64,000 nt of DNA, from the NCBI GenBank assembly GCA_039000515.1, contig JBCFYV010000024.1:42915979-42979978 (forward strand). Reading direction: 5' to 3'. The number at the start of each line of letters is the position of its first letter. Position 1 is the stretch's first letter. The notes below the pieces were generated by a model that did not search any database, was not told where the DNA came from, and worked only from the letters and a program-made list of their open reading frames with translations. Positions 45,571-58,440 of the stretch are shown here, piece by piece. The translations under genes were made by a program, and so were the position numbers. The DNA is from Timema cristinae (lineage: Eukaryota; Arthropoda; Insecta; Phasmatodea; Timematidae).

Positions 45571-46397
45571 ATACATCAACAAAATGCAACAACAATAACC
45601 GGTATTGCTCATTACGTCCCTTTTAGGCTACAGAAGGTTCTAATAATGGCCTGGCCTCAGACTGTGGGCATAATCGTTTAAGCATTATATCTTTATGGAT
45701 CGTACAACTAAGCGAAAGAAGGATGACGACTTTATTTGAATACCAGTCAGATGGAATCTTACTGGCCTTAATGTGTGTGCGCAAATAGATTAAATAGGGT
45801 AATTCCGAGTTCACTAGAAGTACGATCTCAGGTGATGGTATGTGTGTGTATGTGCATCTGATGGTGGCTAAGCTTGTCTTAAAAGACCGACCGAGGAAAA
45901 GAAAAACTAAACAAATTAAATCACAAACGTAAGTTAAAAAAAAAAAAAAGTGTTCGGGCGTAGCTTTAAAAGTGTAGAGCGTCCGCCCGCAGTTTTACCC
46001 TTTTCCCGATCCTTGTGAACGAAATTTATCCCTCGTCGGGTGGTAGCCCTGGGTGAAGATACGTGACTTTTTTTATATATTAGATCAATGAAATCAACTC
46101 ACTCTTTAATCAATGTATTGGAATTCAATTTTGATCAAATCGAACTTCATTTTTTTTTTTTTTAAACTCTGTATTTCTGTAGAAGAAAAACTCGTGCCTT
46201 TATTACTGCGAACCTTATACGAAGTATTTTTGTCTTATCTTTTTAGATTGAAGTATCATCAGGGAATAAGCTTCATCACAAGAGTACACCCCCTCACCCT
46301 AATAGTATGCTCAAATGGGATACCATTATTACTGTAAAAAAAACAGAGAATGGTTTAATTCAGAAAAATAAAAACTCACGTTTGAGCTATGCTAAAT

Positions 46398-46730
46398 ATT
46401 AAGGTTGGTATATAAAGAAAGTGAAGAAAAGCCAGTGTTTCTTTACTTCAGTTTTTACAGCAAAACATTTATTTTGGCCAAAATAAATAAAATATTGCTT
46501 CAATACAAAAGTTAATTTTCTTCACATGGTGATATCAACAATTGTTAAATATCTGTCATGAGCATAGCAGCATCAGATGAAAAACTTTTTAAATTAAGAG
46601 AAAAAGTTGTAATTAAAATCCAAGATATCTTTGACAGATATTCAACGAAATTGTTGCTATCACCATGTAAGGAAATTAAACTATGTTTCTACTGAAGCAA
46701 GATTTTATTTATTTCGATCAAGAATTATCC
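46398..46730. mobile_element. fold-back element copy
   Basis: Left end TTAAGGTTGGTATATAAAGA; centre CATGGTGATATCAACAATTG and TTGTTGCTATCACCATG; right arm TTCTACTGAAGCAAGATTTT. The right terminus is lost. Confidence 0.7.
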
Positions 46731-46940
46731 TGTATATTATTTATGTTGTCAACATCCCTTTTTTTCTCAATAATATAAAGCCTACAGCGATTAATAAGGT
46801 ATCAGTGGATATGACTTTTCACCGACCTCTGACATAGCATGCTCATTTACGTTAAAACACATTGCTTGTTAAAAATTTAAGTTAAAAGAAAAATCTAACA
46901 ATATTTTTGTATCAATTAGCGATAATAAACTCCTTTCTCA
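46731..46940 (+). repeat. dispersed direct repeat Y, copy 1
   Basis: TGTTGTCAACATCCCTTTTT, AAAGAAAAATCTAACAATAT + TTTTGTATCAATTA also occur, slightly changed, at 53915-54115 in the same orientation. Confidence 0.75.
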
Positions 46941-47202
46941 CGTACCCTACACTCTCACCTCAAAGATAACATTTATATGACTTATATAATTAATTTAGTT
47001 TTCATATTCTTCGCGTTATTCATTTGATACAAAATGATTAGTATTTTATAGTTTAAAGCGAAAATGGGTTCATTCTGTACCTCTGTGCAGTGAAGAGGTT
47101 GCGAGGCGTATGGTCTTAATCGAAACATGTAGCTTTACTACTTTCATGATTGATTATAAACATTTTTAATTTATGTCAAGTTAACCTGGATATTTTATTT
47201 TG

Positions 47203-47465
47203 ATACGCGTCTTACTACCCGTTCAGGTTATACGCACTTACGCTAATTTTAAATGGTAGGCTGATTGTGAGATAAAATGGAGGACCTACAGTTTAACGTG
47301 GGATACGAACCACGGTGGAGGTCTGGCGTTCACACATTCACAAGATGTCTTGTCAGAGGTGAAGGAAGGGTTTGGTAATCAGATAAATCTGTGCCGGACA
47401 GAGGATTGAACCCCAGACCCTCAGCACAGAGGTCTGACACCTTACCCCTAAACCTCTAGGTCACC
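47203..47465 (-). repeat. SINE type B
   Basis: Tail CGCGTCTTACTACCCGTTCA, body ACCACGGTGGAGGTCTGGCG, head CTCTAGGTCACC; followed at 47480-47540 by a type C B-box fragment. Confidence 0.88.
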
Positions 47466-49483
47466 AACGTTTAAGAAAAATCCCTCAAACACACCCGGTT
47501 GGGATTTGAACCTTAACCTTACCATCACCAACAAAATGGACCAGTGGTCGCCAAACTCATTGTGTATTGGAGATACTGTCGAAATGTGAAATTACAGAGA
47601 CACTTGGCCATCGCGCCTTTGCTCAGTCTCTGTGGCTTGAGTTAGTAACTGAAGAGCACAGGGGAATAAGAGGAGGCAGGTCACGTGACACATTTTACAG
47701 TACACATTACTCTTATTTCTTAAACCTCATAAATACCCAACCAAATACTTAAAAAATAATTAATATGACAGAGGCCTCTTTTAACCATATTCTTAAGTGC
47801 ATTATAAAGGTACCATGATTGTTCAACAATGGTGCCCAACTCAATTTGAGTAAAAAATAAACTTTCCCCCTTCTCACTCCGTACCTTTTAATTGCAATGG
47901 GAAATTATGTGAAAATGTTGGTAACTGTCACAATAAATGAACTTTTATTGCTACAAAACAAAAGGATAATTAAATTTTTTAAACAAAACGGTATTTAAAT
48001 ACACATTAAAAACACATCGTGTAACTTAGTGAAAATAATTACATTCACTTTCGTACAGTTTATTATTTTAATAATATTTAATTCTTAATTGAATGCATTT
48101 ATCAAGATATGATAAAACGTTTGTATTTGTATTAAATTTCACCACCTTCAGCTGAAAATTATGACACATTATCCACACAAGCTAAACTAGCAGAACAACC
48201 CTTTTATAAGGAGTGCTAAAAGTTACAGAACTGATACTTTTTTTCCTTCGAATATTAATAATCCTCGCATATTATAGACTTCAGGTAACTCTCTTCAACG
48301 CTAAACTATTTCGGGGAGTTCAAAATTAGTTTCTCGGTTGAGCTAACGAAAATAAAACCACGAGCAATCGACGTTTGGCATTCCCTTAACTATATATATA
48401 TAATATATTTTTATTTACCTCTTTCCACCCACTCTCCCGATTCACCCACGGTAAGATTGAAACCCGGACCTCCACTGTGTAAGTGGTGACCATCATGCAG
48501 TGCAAGTTTGTCGCCTTACCTCCCTCGGCTACCGCTGTGAGTATATTTTAATAACGAACATACCCGCAACAACGGGAACGTGGATAAAGGCATCAGTATT
48601 GTCTTGTCTGGTTTGACATTGGCAAGGAGGTTGGAGATCAAATCTCGTATGATGTACCCTGTAAGGTAGAAAGCTCATCTTACATCATTCCGCTATGATA
48701 TCTATCTCCTACTACCTTGGTCTTATTCTTATTATCTAACTCACGCAAAGGGTTGACAATTTAAAAATTTAGTAGTCCCTGTGCACGAACGTGTCCACCT
48801 CAAAACAGAAATTTAAAAACTTTTAATTAGATCTTTTTAAATTAATTAAAAATCGAGTCAGAAGCAAAGAAATTTATAAGAATAAGAAAAGACTAGCTAT
48901 TCCTCGTACTTCAGTCTATGCGCTCAACTGCTACAAAACGCCCTAACTAGCTTGACATGTAAGACTCAATTGTAAAAAATGTATTAGAATAGGATACCCT
49001 TTACTCACGACTAGACATTGTTAGTGTAATTAAATATCGCAGGTTACGGTGAGTGGAATAGGGCTGCGCGAATGGAATAAACTTGAGCTGCTTTCAAAGT
49101 ATTGAGTGAAAAGCAATGGGAAGACCTAGACGAAGATGAGAGGGTAGCATTAGAGTAAACCTGGAAGAGAGTGTGTATTAAGGTAGCCTGGATATATAGC
49201 TTAAGATAGAGATAGGGTGCAGTGAGGTGGATGGATAGAACCAGACAATATAGGGATAGGTGTAATGAGGTGAACTGGATTAACTCAAGATAAGGGTAAT
49301 GTGTGATGAGGTGGACTGGATAGACCACTCAATATAGGGATAGGGTGTAATGAGGTGGACTGGTTAGAACAAGCTCAAGACAGGGCTAGATGGCGTACTT
49401 TTATAAGTGCCGCAATGAACATTTGCGGTACTAGTGTCATATACCAAGAAAGTAAGCAAGATATTAAATTTTATTGGGTAAAG

Positions 49484-49592
49484 TCTGTTCAACGTAGGAA
49501 TTGTTTTATGAAAGGCCTTATTCCTTAACAGAAATATATTATATAGTAGGATATTGATAGGAAAAAATACCTTTCATTCCTACCGTGAATGG
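49484..49592. mobile_element. small palindromic MITE, inverted relative of 11.7 kb copy
   Basis: ATATAGTAGGATATTGATAG and CTACCGTGAATGG match the reverse complement of 11690-11800. Confidence 0.55.
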
Positions 49593-50428
49593 AGTATATA
49601 TGCAATGCCTTTATTATTTTAAATATTTGCATTTTAATTACGTGCAGAATGAAATGTAGGGATTTTACTATAAACACTGCACACATTACACAATTTTAAC
49701 ATCGCTTAGCCCTTCCCCCGTCTCCAGAAAACATCCGTGGGCACTCTTCTAACAAATATTGATCCTTGTGAAATACACTTAGAGTGAATTAACCAATTAT
49801 TACTTTACATGTTTTGTTTATATCCTTTTATATTTACTGATGAAACAGATAAAATAACCTCTGTAACTCTTGAAATATTTCTGTTTTCATTCCCAAGAAG
49901 AGTTTGGTTATGATATCACCTTTAGTTGAGGAAGGAACTCGTTCACAGAGGTCACAACGATACCCTCTTCATTCTTCGTTCCCGCTAACGGCTAGCCAAC
50001 CTTCAGCAACTAACCTCCTTGATGGGCTTCCGGAAAAGTTGATAATCTTTTTAGGGACTGGATTATTTACGAAGTCTAATGTACAGTTAATAAATAATTT
50101 ATCTCTCATGTTAATTCTGTGAAAGGTAATTTTTAAAATTAAAAATTAAAGGATGTTGATTAGTGAGACTTACTTAAAATTTGTTATTCCTAGAACAATA
50201 TCGTTATTTTTTCCGTAAGGAAGAATAAATTATCGATACACAGGTCGAAAAGAGTAAATTAAAAAGTTATTAGATATTATACAAAGACTTTATTCCAATG
50301 TTTTATGAAAACCGAAAGGGATTTGATGAAGAACATACAATCATCGATAGGTCATTAATCTTGTGATTAATTTCCTGTATCTCTGCAAGTTTGTCTAAAC
50401 TGGGCCAGATTTCTTACATCTTTGTACC

Positions 50429-50700
50429 TTATTCTGCCAACTCGTTATCTGATTCGTGTACTCCAATCTTGTTCTCCCTATTAAATTTCTCTCGTCCACA
50501 TCTCCTCATCATCTTCATCAAAATCTCATGTCTAAGTTTATGTTTTATCATGTTACATCTTATTTGCTCTTTATCTTTACAAAGTTTCCTTTCTTCATTT
50601 GCTTTTCTTAGCACTTATTTATTCTAAACAATCTCCATCATTAATATTTTCAACATTCGTCTGTATCACCATGTTTAAAATGCTTCTAATATTTTCCTTT
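50429..50700 (-). pseudogene. possible LINE reverse-transcriptase remnant
   Basis: Minus-strand reading gives YRRMLKI, two stops, then VLRKANEERKLCKDKEQIRC and KHKLRHEILMK. It resembles the YRRMLKIxWxDxVxNEEVLRRxxEER segment of some LINE ORF2 proteins, heavily decayed. A chance match is possible. Confidence 0.35.
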
Positions 50701-52359
50701 CATGGTCCATGTTTGACACCTGCAAAGTGCAATGCTTCATCCATATATGCCTTTACGAACCTTTTATTGATTTCCAAATTGATGCTTGTCGATTTCTCTC
50801 ATTATTATGCTTACATATATTATTTGTTATGCCTATATTTATTAATACTGTTTTATCTTTACCAATTTAGTGAAAGATAAAGGAGCTTATAAACAAACGT
50901 GCTTAGAAGGTGAAATATATTATTTCAATGCTTCATCGATATTTTAGGACTTAATATGAATTTCACATGATGAGTGATTATTAATCGCTTTTTCTTTTGC
51001 TCAAAATATGTAAAAAAAAATTGCAAATTAAACGGACCAAAATATACATAACAGCCAATGTTTGACTAACTTTTTCCTGCAGGTTATAGGGTCTAAGATA
51101 CAGTCGCTAATATCATATTTTATTAACAAATTAACTATGTATGCATTGAGAAACAGCAGTGCTATTGTAATTGATTAATATTTTTAATATCCATAACTAG
51201 AATACTATATAATGACAGTTTTGTGTAGAAATGAATGTGGGACATAACATTAATGTGTGATGGACTCTATATCTAATTTAGAAGGTTTAATTTGTATTTT
51301 TTGAACAACAATTTATATCAAAATAAGATTTAAAATTTACAACTCACCTAAACCTAAGATAGCATAACTATTCATTTTTAGTAATATGCAATTCTGTTGG
51401 CAAAATTGACAATCTCATAAGACCCTTAGCCCTGTCGGGTGCAAGTCTAAAACCTATTTTGTGGGATGGTGGGCGGGAGGATGAAAGTCATGGCGTGGCT
51501 TCACAACCGACCTAAGTATCCTTCCGCGCCAACAAGATAAGATAGATCACGTTGCGGAAAAATCATACGTTTGGAAACATACGTTTTCTCGAGAACGAGT
51601 GAAATTTCTGTAGTAATATTTTCAACACCTCTTCTAAGATAATGCATCAATGTTTATTAGATGTTAAATTTTCTTAATTTTTGTTATGAAAGTGGCAGTT
51701 TTCTATTGAAAAATGTCAAAATTATTGATATTCGATCCCTGTTAAAACTATAGAGGAGGTGTGTATATATATAAGTATAACTTAATCAACATGCTTCTAT
51801 TCTTGAACAAACCGTTTCCGAAAAGAAAATTGCAAAACAATAAAAATTCTTGAAGATAACCGTTTGTTCCCATAGCTCTTCATTTCCACGCCAAATGAAA
51901 AGGGTCGATCGCCTTAATAAGCTTGGATTTCCTAGCCTCTCTAACGAGGGAGGCTTGGACTAGTTTATGATCTTATAATCATTTGTGAATACTTTAAAAA
52001 TAAGTACTACTTTAACTTTAAAACGTGTCTTTAAGGACCAAATTTTTTGGATATTTACTTAAAAAGAAACCATATACGGAAAGTACTGTCGCATAATAAA
52101 TATATATTTTTGTTTCAAACAAGCGAAATCTACAATAAAATTGGCATATTCTCTTGTAGAATTTCATATAAAATTAAAGCCCATAACCTTATCTACATTC
52201 CTATGAAATATGTAAACCAACGTCGCAAAGATTCAACCAAATTTAGATAGATACCTACTAAAGATATAGAAACTTGTTTTCATAAGTAGCTTCATTGTAT
52301 TATTTTATTTATTAAAGGAAAGGCAACAGTTATATTTTTTTGCGTTGTTGCATATTTTT

Positions 52360-52660
52360 TTAAGCGTTACTGTGCACTTTAAATGCAGCAGAGCAAGCAA
52401 ACATTCGAGCCAAGTGTGTTACAGTATATATTTTTTTACGATCGAAAAAGCCGTGCCAGTTGTCCTGCAACGTTATTAAACGAGAAGTTTTACGAGCGTG
52501 TGTGACATCAAGATGGCCGTGTGCACAGGGCTGCCAACTAACTTTACGACTATCCCTTGTTATGTTTGCTTCGTTAATACCCGGCCAAGAAGTTAAGGGC
52601 GTTAAGGGGTGTGACGAGGCAGATTCACAGTTGATCACTCGCTACTACCCCTAAACAAAG
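52360..52660. other. higher-GC single-copy patch, no gene called
   Basis: Compositional island with open frames on both strands (92 codons minus, 64 plus) and a CAAGATGGCCG motif resembling a YY1 site at 52510. No domain is recognisable; could be a promoter or repeat. Confidence 0.3.
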
Positions 52661-53031
52661 ATGATGTGCCTCCTGTTCTAACATTGGGTATGTATTCCAG
52701 GCTAAGCGCTTGGTATTCGAAAATATAATACATATATTTATACCGTAAAAATGTGTACCATCTGTCTTTATTTCTAATACTCGAATAAGAGTAATATTTT
52801 TTGTTTTATTTATTTTATTGATACAGCAATTTCATTCTCACCACAAAAGGGAGGTAAGCGGGCCATTGAATGGTTACGTCTTTCCTTCAATCAGATATAA
52901 TTTTATACATTGATTTTTTCTTAATATAGGTTCTATATTTAGTAAAATTAAGTTTACTTATTTTAATACTTACATTTTCATTAAGAAATGTTTTATTACA
53001 TTACTTTTTTAATACTATTTTTTAAAGTAAA

Positions 53032-53033
<2 letters not shown>

Positions 53034-53062
<29 letters not shown>
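53034..53062. repeat. (TA)n microsatellite
   Basis: Uninterrupted TA run. Confidence 0.95.
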
Positions 53063-53066
<4 letters not shown>

Positions 53067-53914
53067 TGTGAAACTATAAAATTGTGATACTATATATGTA
53101 TATTATATATATTTATATACTGGGCATTGAAGCAATATATAAATGTTATTCGGTAGATATTGCAAAGATGAGAGTCTGGATGTTGAGGACAATGGCTGTA
53201 TTTGGTTACATGTTTTACTTTGATGTACACAAAAGTAGTTTTAAAGTGAAATTACAATAATTAACATCAACCCTGTGTAATGGGCAGTGGAAAAGAGATT
53301 TAAAACTGAAGAACAAACAAAAAAAAAGGGGGAGGGGGACATGTAAGAAGTCCCTATTTTTAAGGAAAGCGACTTTTATAATTTAAAATTACACTCAATA
53401 CCTTAGCAAATTAAAAAAAAAAAGTAAATATGACAGCGACTTTTTTAAATCATAGTCTAGAGTGCATTAAATATGTTACATGGTTATATGGCAAATTGCA
53501 ACAATAGCTCAATTTGAGATAAAATTGGATTCTTCCCCTTTTATCTTTGTACCTTAAAAAATTCTCATGTTTATAATTTTTCTTACATTGTAAAAAAAAA
53601 ATCGATAACTTAACTAGGTAACTAGGATATTAAATACACAGTAATTACTAACTCTTATTCGTGAAGTTATTTAAGATTAGTGCCATTAAAAAAGGTTTTT
53701 CAGTTTTAATTCTCAGATTTTTTATTTGTCTTCATAGTTTTTCACAGACTTCTGCAAGCTGTATCTTCAACAATACTTTAATTCATTCAGAGTGGAAAAA
53801 ATGATCATTTTTAATTTTTTGGTAGTTTTTATTTTTTTATTGTCAAATTAAACCTACAAAATTGAATATTGGCTCGATTGATGGGGAAAAATTGGGTTCC
53901 ACAATAATTATCCT

Positions 53915-54115
53915 CTATATTATTTCTGTTGTCAACATCCCTTTTTCTAAACTAATACAAAGTATACAGCGATGAATATGGTATTAGTGGATAGAATTTT
54001 AATGACTTCTGACATAACATACTAGGTTTAGTAAAACACATTGTTTGTTTAAAATTTAAGTTTAAAGAAAAATCTACCAATATTTTTGTATCAATTACCG
54101 AAAATAGACTCACTT
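53915..54115 (+). repeat. dispersed direct repeat Y, copy 2
   Basis: Partner of 46731-46940. Nearby 53425-53530 also resembles 47745-47860 (AATATGACAG..., CTCAATTTGAG), so the duplicated unit is larger and rearranged. Confidence 0.7.
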
Positions 54116-54360
54116 TGCTATTTTGTGTATACACTTAGCTGAGTATTTAATTTCAACAGCCCAGAAAAAACTAAATTTGGGGGGAAGGTTGAATGTGCGA
54201 AAGTTTTGTAAGGGTTTACTGATTTAACATTGAAAAATGTTCAACAATTTAAAGAGGAACATATTTGATTCTAAGAGGGATGATCAAACAAGAGAATTAA
54301 TCCATTACAGTTTACAGCCTGTGGCCTGAATAAATTTTTTTTATTATTAAAGCCATATAT

Positions 54361-54574
54361 CTTCCACTACCAGCTGGCTAGGCCTGTCATGGCTTCATAT
54401 GCCATACAATACAACGTTAGACTAGGACAGGCACAACATCCAGTTCTCGACCGTTAAATTATCAATATGAAAGGATAAACCCAAATTTACCCTATGACAA
54501 ATTTTCTGCCATACCGGGAATCAAACCCGGGACCCTTAGTTCAATAGGCAGACATGCTACCAACTGAGCCAATG
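54361..54574 (-). repeat. SINE type F with well-preserved tRNA-like head
   Basis: On the minus strand GGCTCAGTTGGTAGCATGTC and GGGTTTGATTCCCGG keep A- and B-boxes and a perfect T-stem; the acceptor stem does not pair, so it is a SINE head, not a tRNA gene. Body as at 24.5 kb. Confidence 0.8.
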
Positions 54575-54802
54575 TGTCATAATGAATTAATAAAATTACA
54601 TAATGAAGAGACCCATGGTTTGGATGCAGTTCCAAACATATTAATGATAATCAAGGCACGAAAGCTGAGGTGGGGGGATCACGCGGCGCGTATGGGCCAT
54701 AACAGGCCTGTACACAACATTTTAGTTGTGAAAACTGAAGAAACAAGATCCTTCAGTGGGCCAAGACGTCAATTAGAGGATAATGTGAAAATGGATATAT
54801 AG
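54575..54802 (+). pseudogene. LINE reverse-transcriptase tail fragment
   Basis: Reads ELIKLHNEETHGLDAVPNIL, then KARKLRWGDHAARMGHNRPV, then LVVKTEETRSFSGPRRQLED and a stop. RLRWxGHxxRMxxxRxxxxI...GxRxxGRPRxxWxDDVxxDL is the common end of LINE ORF2; several consensus residues are changed (GDH for AGH). No start, 5'-truncated at a SINE, so non-functional. Confidence 0.75.
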
Positions 54803-54893
54803 AATATGGGTTGTCAGGTTAGGGTTTGGATTAAGGTGTTTCAGAATAAGGTTGAATGGAAAACGTCCTGACCAGCAATGGACTTTTGAGTTG

Positions 54894-55295
54894 CTTAAGG
54901 TGGAATGGAAAGAGGACGCGAGAAAAGGCCAGTGTTTTTTAATTTTTTTTTATGGTAAACACATTATTTTTGACAAAATAAATAAAATATTGTTTCAGTA
55001 CAAACATTGAGTTTAATTTTCTTCACATAGTGATATCAACAGTTGTTGAATATCTGTCACGAGCATGGTATAGCATTATCTAACCAACTTTTTAAATGAA
55101 GAGAAAAAGTTGTCATTAAATTCCAGGACATCTTTGACCGATATTCAAGAAATTTGACGTCACCATGTAAAGAAAATTAAATTCTATGTTTGTACTAGAG
55201 CAATATTTTATTTATTTTGTAAAAAAAAAGTTTTTGCCTTAAAAACTGAAAAAACAATGTCCTATTCTCGCGTTCCCTATATCCCCACCTTAAGG
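54894..55295. mobile_element. fold-back element, complete
   Basis: Ends CTTAAGGTGGAATGGAAAG and CTATATCCCCACCTTAAG; centre ACATAGTGATATCAACAGTT. About 400 bp with arms over 100 bp. Confidence 0.85.
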
Positions 55296-56550
55296 CCAGA
55301 GAATTAAATGATGCAGACATTTTTAAAACCAATAGGAACAATCATTCAAATTTGATCGTATCTCAATACATATAAACTTCAGTTGTCTGACTTTCAATTA
55401 TATTGAATCTCATTTGTCTTAGTTTTGTGTTTCCTTAGAATAATCCTTGTTCCATAATAGCAAAAACACCTCATTTTGATGTTTATTCATTATAACTGTC
55501 GGCCCTCCGAAGCAAATGTTGATAAGATTTATTAGCATACCTACGTTAAAGACTCTTTCTATTAATTTTATCTTATCTTGAAGGAAGTTTTGATCGACTC
55601 GATTCCTAAAACTTTAATTGGCTTTCCGTATATTAGAGCACATCCTGTAGGACAAATAAAATAGTGAATCCTAATGTTGGCCAATGACACCCTCGGAATT
55701 ATTCAGCATCCAATCATCACACATAATATATATGGTCACTTTTAAAGCTTTATATAAATGAAAAAAACAAAACCATAAATTTTAATGGTTCGTACGAGAA
55801 TAGGTGTTTTAGAAACTGTTTATTTCAAAGATAAAGGAGTAAGAAGAGATCTACATTTCTCCTACGCCCAATTTTATATTGGTGTTCTAGACTTGTTAGT
55901 AGAGAGAAAAATAGATTATTTGAAGACATATTCTTCCAGCGTGACACTGGAATTTATTTTTGGTGTTTCACAAAAGTTAAAACAAATATATTCGCCTTAA
56001 TATTAAATAATCTAGATATTAATTATCTTCATAGAAAGGGTCCTTAAGAAAAAATAAACTCTTTTTGTGGCCAAAATGGATTATTTTATATATATTTTGT
56101 TAATACTTATAAAATTGACACCTGAATATCTCATAATATGAAATATGAATACATTAAAGTGGACTAGTAGCTTTTGTACATGTTTGATAAGGCCCTTCCA
56201 ATTCAAGTTTGACTGTAGGTTTACATTGTCAGGTGCAGAGTTAAATTAGGTTGTAATTTATAGACCGTTCTAATCTAAATTGTTAAGGGTGCGTAACCAC
56301 TTCTTAAGACACTTGCACTTTAAGTAGATGTAATTTTGAATTGAGGTAATCCATGTTTATATTAAGTTTTTATTTAATTTTTGATTGCCAAATTTGTTAG
56401 TGGCTCATTAAAAAAAACACAGTTAAATTTAATAGAAATTTTTTCAATTTTCACATTTTATATCTTTGTAGAAACCCACACACCGGTCCAATGTCTAGGA
56501 ATAGTGTTTTAAACAACTATTAGTCTTTATATACTTCACTGAACACGAAA
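55296..56550. other. no gene recognised
   Basis: AT-rich. A 71-codon frame starting with ATG at 55785-56000 (MVRTRIGVLETVYFKDKGVR...) has no family resemblance and no codon-level support; left uncalled. Confidence 0.4.
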
Positions 56551-56880
56551 GCCTTCCTGGTTTGTCACCAAACCTCCCCCGTTCCCCCTCACCCTCCCAC
56601 AAACCCCAAAACAGTTCTAACATCCATCCTTCTTCGTCACCTTTCCCAACGCACATCAACATAGCCACCCCCTTTGAATCCCATCAGTGATAAGCCACGA
56701 CCAACAGGGATTACCATCCCCCGCCATCATTAATAAATCACGTGACCACCCTTCAGTGTGACGTCACAAGAGTCACGTGTGAATACGTTACCTACCCCCG
56801 GTATATCCCACTCTCCAACCCCTACTCTCTTTCTTTCCCTCTCACACACGCGGCGGTACAAAGTTTATTGATCGATACAT
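56550..56880. promoter_or_regulatory. C-rich stretch with CRE and two E-boxes
   Basis: A strongly C-rich island in AT-rich surroundings. It holds CACGTG at 56739-56744, the perfect CRE TGACGTCA at 56759-56766 and CACGTG at 56774-56779, i.e. a palindromic trio within 41 bp. Followed by CTCTTTCTTTCCCTCTC and CGCGGCGG. Enhancer or promoter is inferred from motif clustering only; no neighbouring exon is visible. Confidence 0.35.
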
Positions 56881-57479
56881 TTAGGTGCAAATGATTTCGA
56901 AACTTACACGGTTGTTGCAAGTAATTTTGACCTTTCATGCATGAATGTGATTGTTACGTGCTTTTAAAGTTTTCTCGTTCAATTTTGTTTTGATTATTTT
57001 GCAAATTAAGTACAATCATAATCAGAACGGTTCTCCAGTTCTAAACTTTCAACGATATATTATTAATGTTCGAGCAAAATTGCTTAAATACCTATTTGAA
57101 AAATTTTCTCGTTAACTTAAAGAGAAAGCTGGATAAAATCTACCCAAGCTGCGAATTAATATTGATGAAGTAATCAATATCACACGCACACACATCACTG
57201 CTTAGAAATAGATATTCAAAAAGTAGAAATTTTCACGCTCATCGCTAGCTAACTCAAGTGAAAACAATGATGCTGACATATAAGAAACTGCACCAGCATT
57301 CATTTGTACAAAGACTGAGAAACCCCATTGGAGTAAAACAAGCCCCAATTAAACTGATGGATAACATTCCCTGAATTCCTGCATCAAAGTAAAGTTCCTT
57401 ATCCAAACGCCTAACTGCCAGTTTCAAAACCATCCATAAATAGTTTTTGATTTTGAAAAATATTTAATTCTAAAATTGG

Positions 57480-57550
57480 CATCAGACTCAGGACCGCTAT
57501 CTCCATAGACATACACGCTACCAACTGAGCTAAGGTGTTGGACTTGTAAA
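57480..57550 (-). repeat. SINE type F head fragment
   Basis: CACGCTACCAACTGAGCTAA + GGTGTTGG, reversed tRNA-like head. Confidence 0.55.
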
Positions 57551-57884
57551 TGTAAATAAATCATTTGCATGTGAGTGAACATTTGATCTGCGTGTGAGAG
57601 TATTAGTTCACAGCTATTTAGTCTGATGTAAGTGTGGGTATGCAAATTAACAGGCTGTTCTTGTTCAAACAAAGCTGTGGTGCCATAAGCAGCTGAATTT
57701 TTGAACACATCCAGCGTTGAGAGCTGATCCTGTCTGCAGAAGATCAATGTTAAATAAAAATTGGGTGGGGGGGAAGAGGAGTCCTTAAACCGTTGGGAAT
57801 TTATGTTTTTGAAGTAATTTGGTGGATTTTTTCTTACTGTGTCTCACTACACGTTCTGGTTATAAACATAGGCTTATGTGTTTT

Positions 57885-58440
57885 TTTAGCATCACGTCTT
57901 ACTACCCATTCAAGTTGCACTCCTATGTACTAATTAAGCTAGGAAGTTAAGATTTAGGAAGGTTGAATTTAGAGAAAATGTAATCACATTTGCGTGGAAG
58001 GAGAGCAGAAAACCATTTTGGAAAAACAACCCTTACTCTAGCCTACCGGAATTCTAACCTCGATCTTCCCGTTATCGGCAGTCTAATCTTTTACGAAATA
58101 AAACCATAGACCATGCGGCCACTGAAGCGGGTAGCATTTATGTTAATTACGCTAATTTTGTGAGGATAGGGAAGGTTGAATTTGGATTAAGTATACCCGC
58201 TTTTATGTGGAGGTAAAGTGAGCAATCATTATAAAGAATGCGTACAACCCGAACGGGTAGTAAGACGCGGTTCTAATAATAGTAATAATAATAATAATAT
58301 AATAAATATTATTATTAATTATAAAGAAACTCTCTCGGTACATTTAGCAGAACTCGGAACCTTATTTTCCCGTCTTGGCCTTATCGCGAAAGTGATGCCT
58401 TAGAATATGTGACCATTGGAGCAGGTGATGTTTTAGTCAA
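57885..58440 (-). repeat. SINE type C plus second SINE remnants
   Basis: 57885-58131 is a near-complete reversed type C (TAGCATCACGTCTTACTACC to GCGGCCACTGAAGCGGGT). 58141-58430 mixes further middle and tail pieces, with CCCGAACGGGTAGTAAGACG at 58249 in plus orientation and an (AAT)n run. Confidence 0.7.

Larger units (their letters stand above)
47546..52350. other. about 4.8 kb without a recognisable gene
   Basis: AT-rich. 47541-47564 (CCAGTGGTCGCCAAACTCAT) looks like a hAT terminus without a partner. 49484-49592 is an inverted relative of the 11.7 kb MITE. 49180-49370 has a loose 50-60 bp repetition (GGTGTAATGAGGTGGACTGG). Nothing else is supported except the LINE remnant at 50.4-50.7 kb. 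Confidence 0.45.

Noticed and set aside
52460..52654. Gene starting near the CAAGATGG motif
   Set aside because: Short frames on both strands, no splice or domain support.
54500..54575. Functional tRNA gene on the minus strand
   Set aside because: A- and B-boxes and T-stem are good but the acceptor stem does not pair and the sequence continues into a SINE body.
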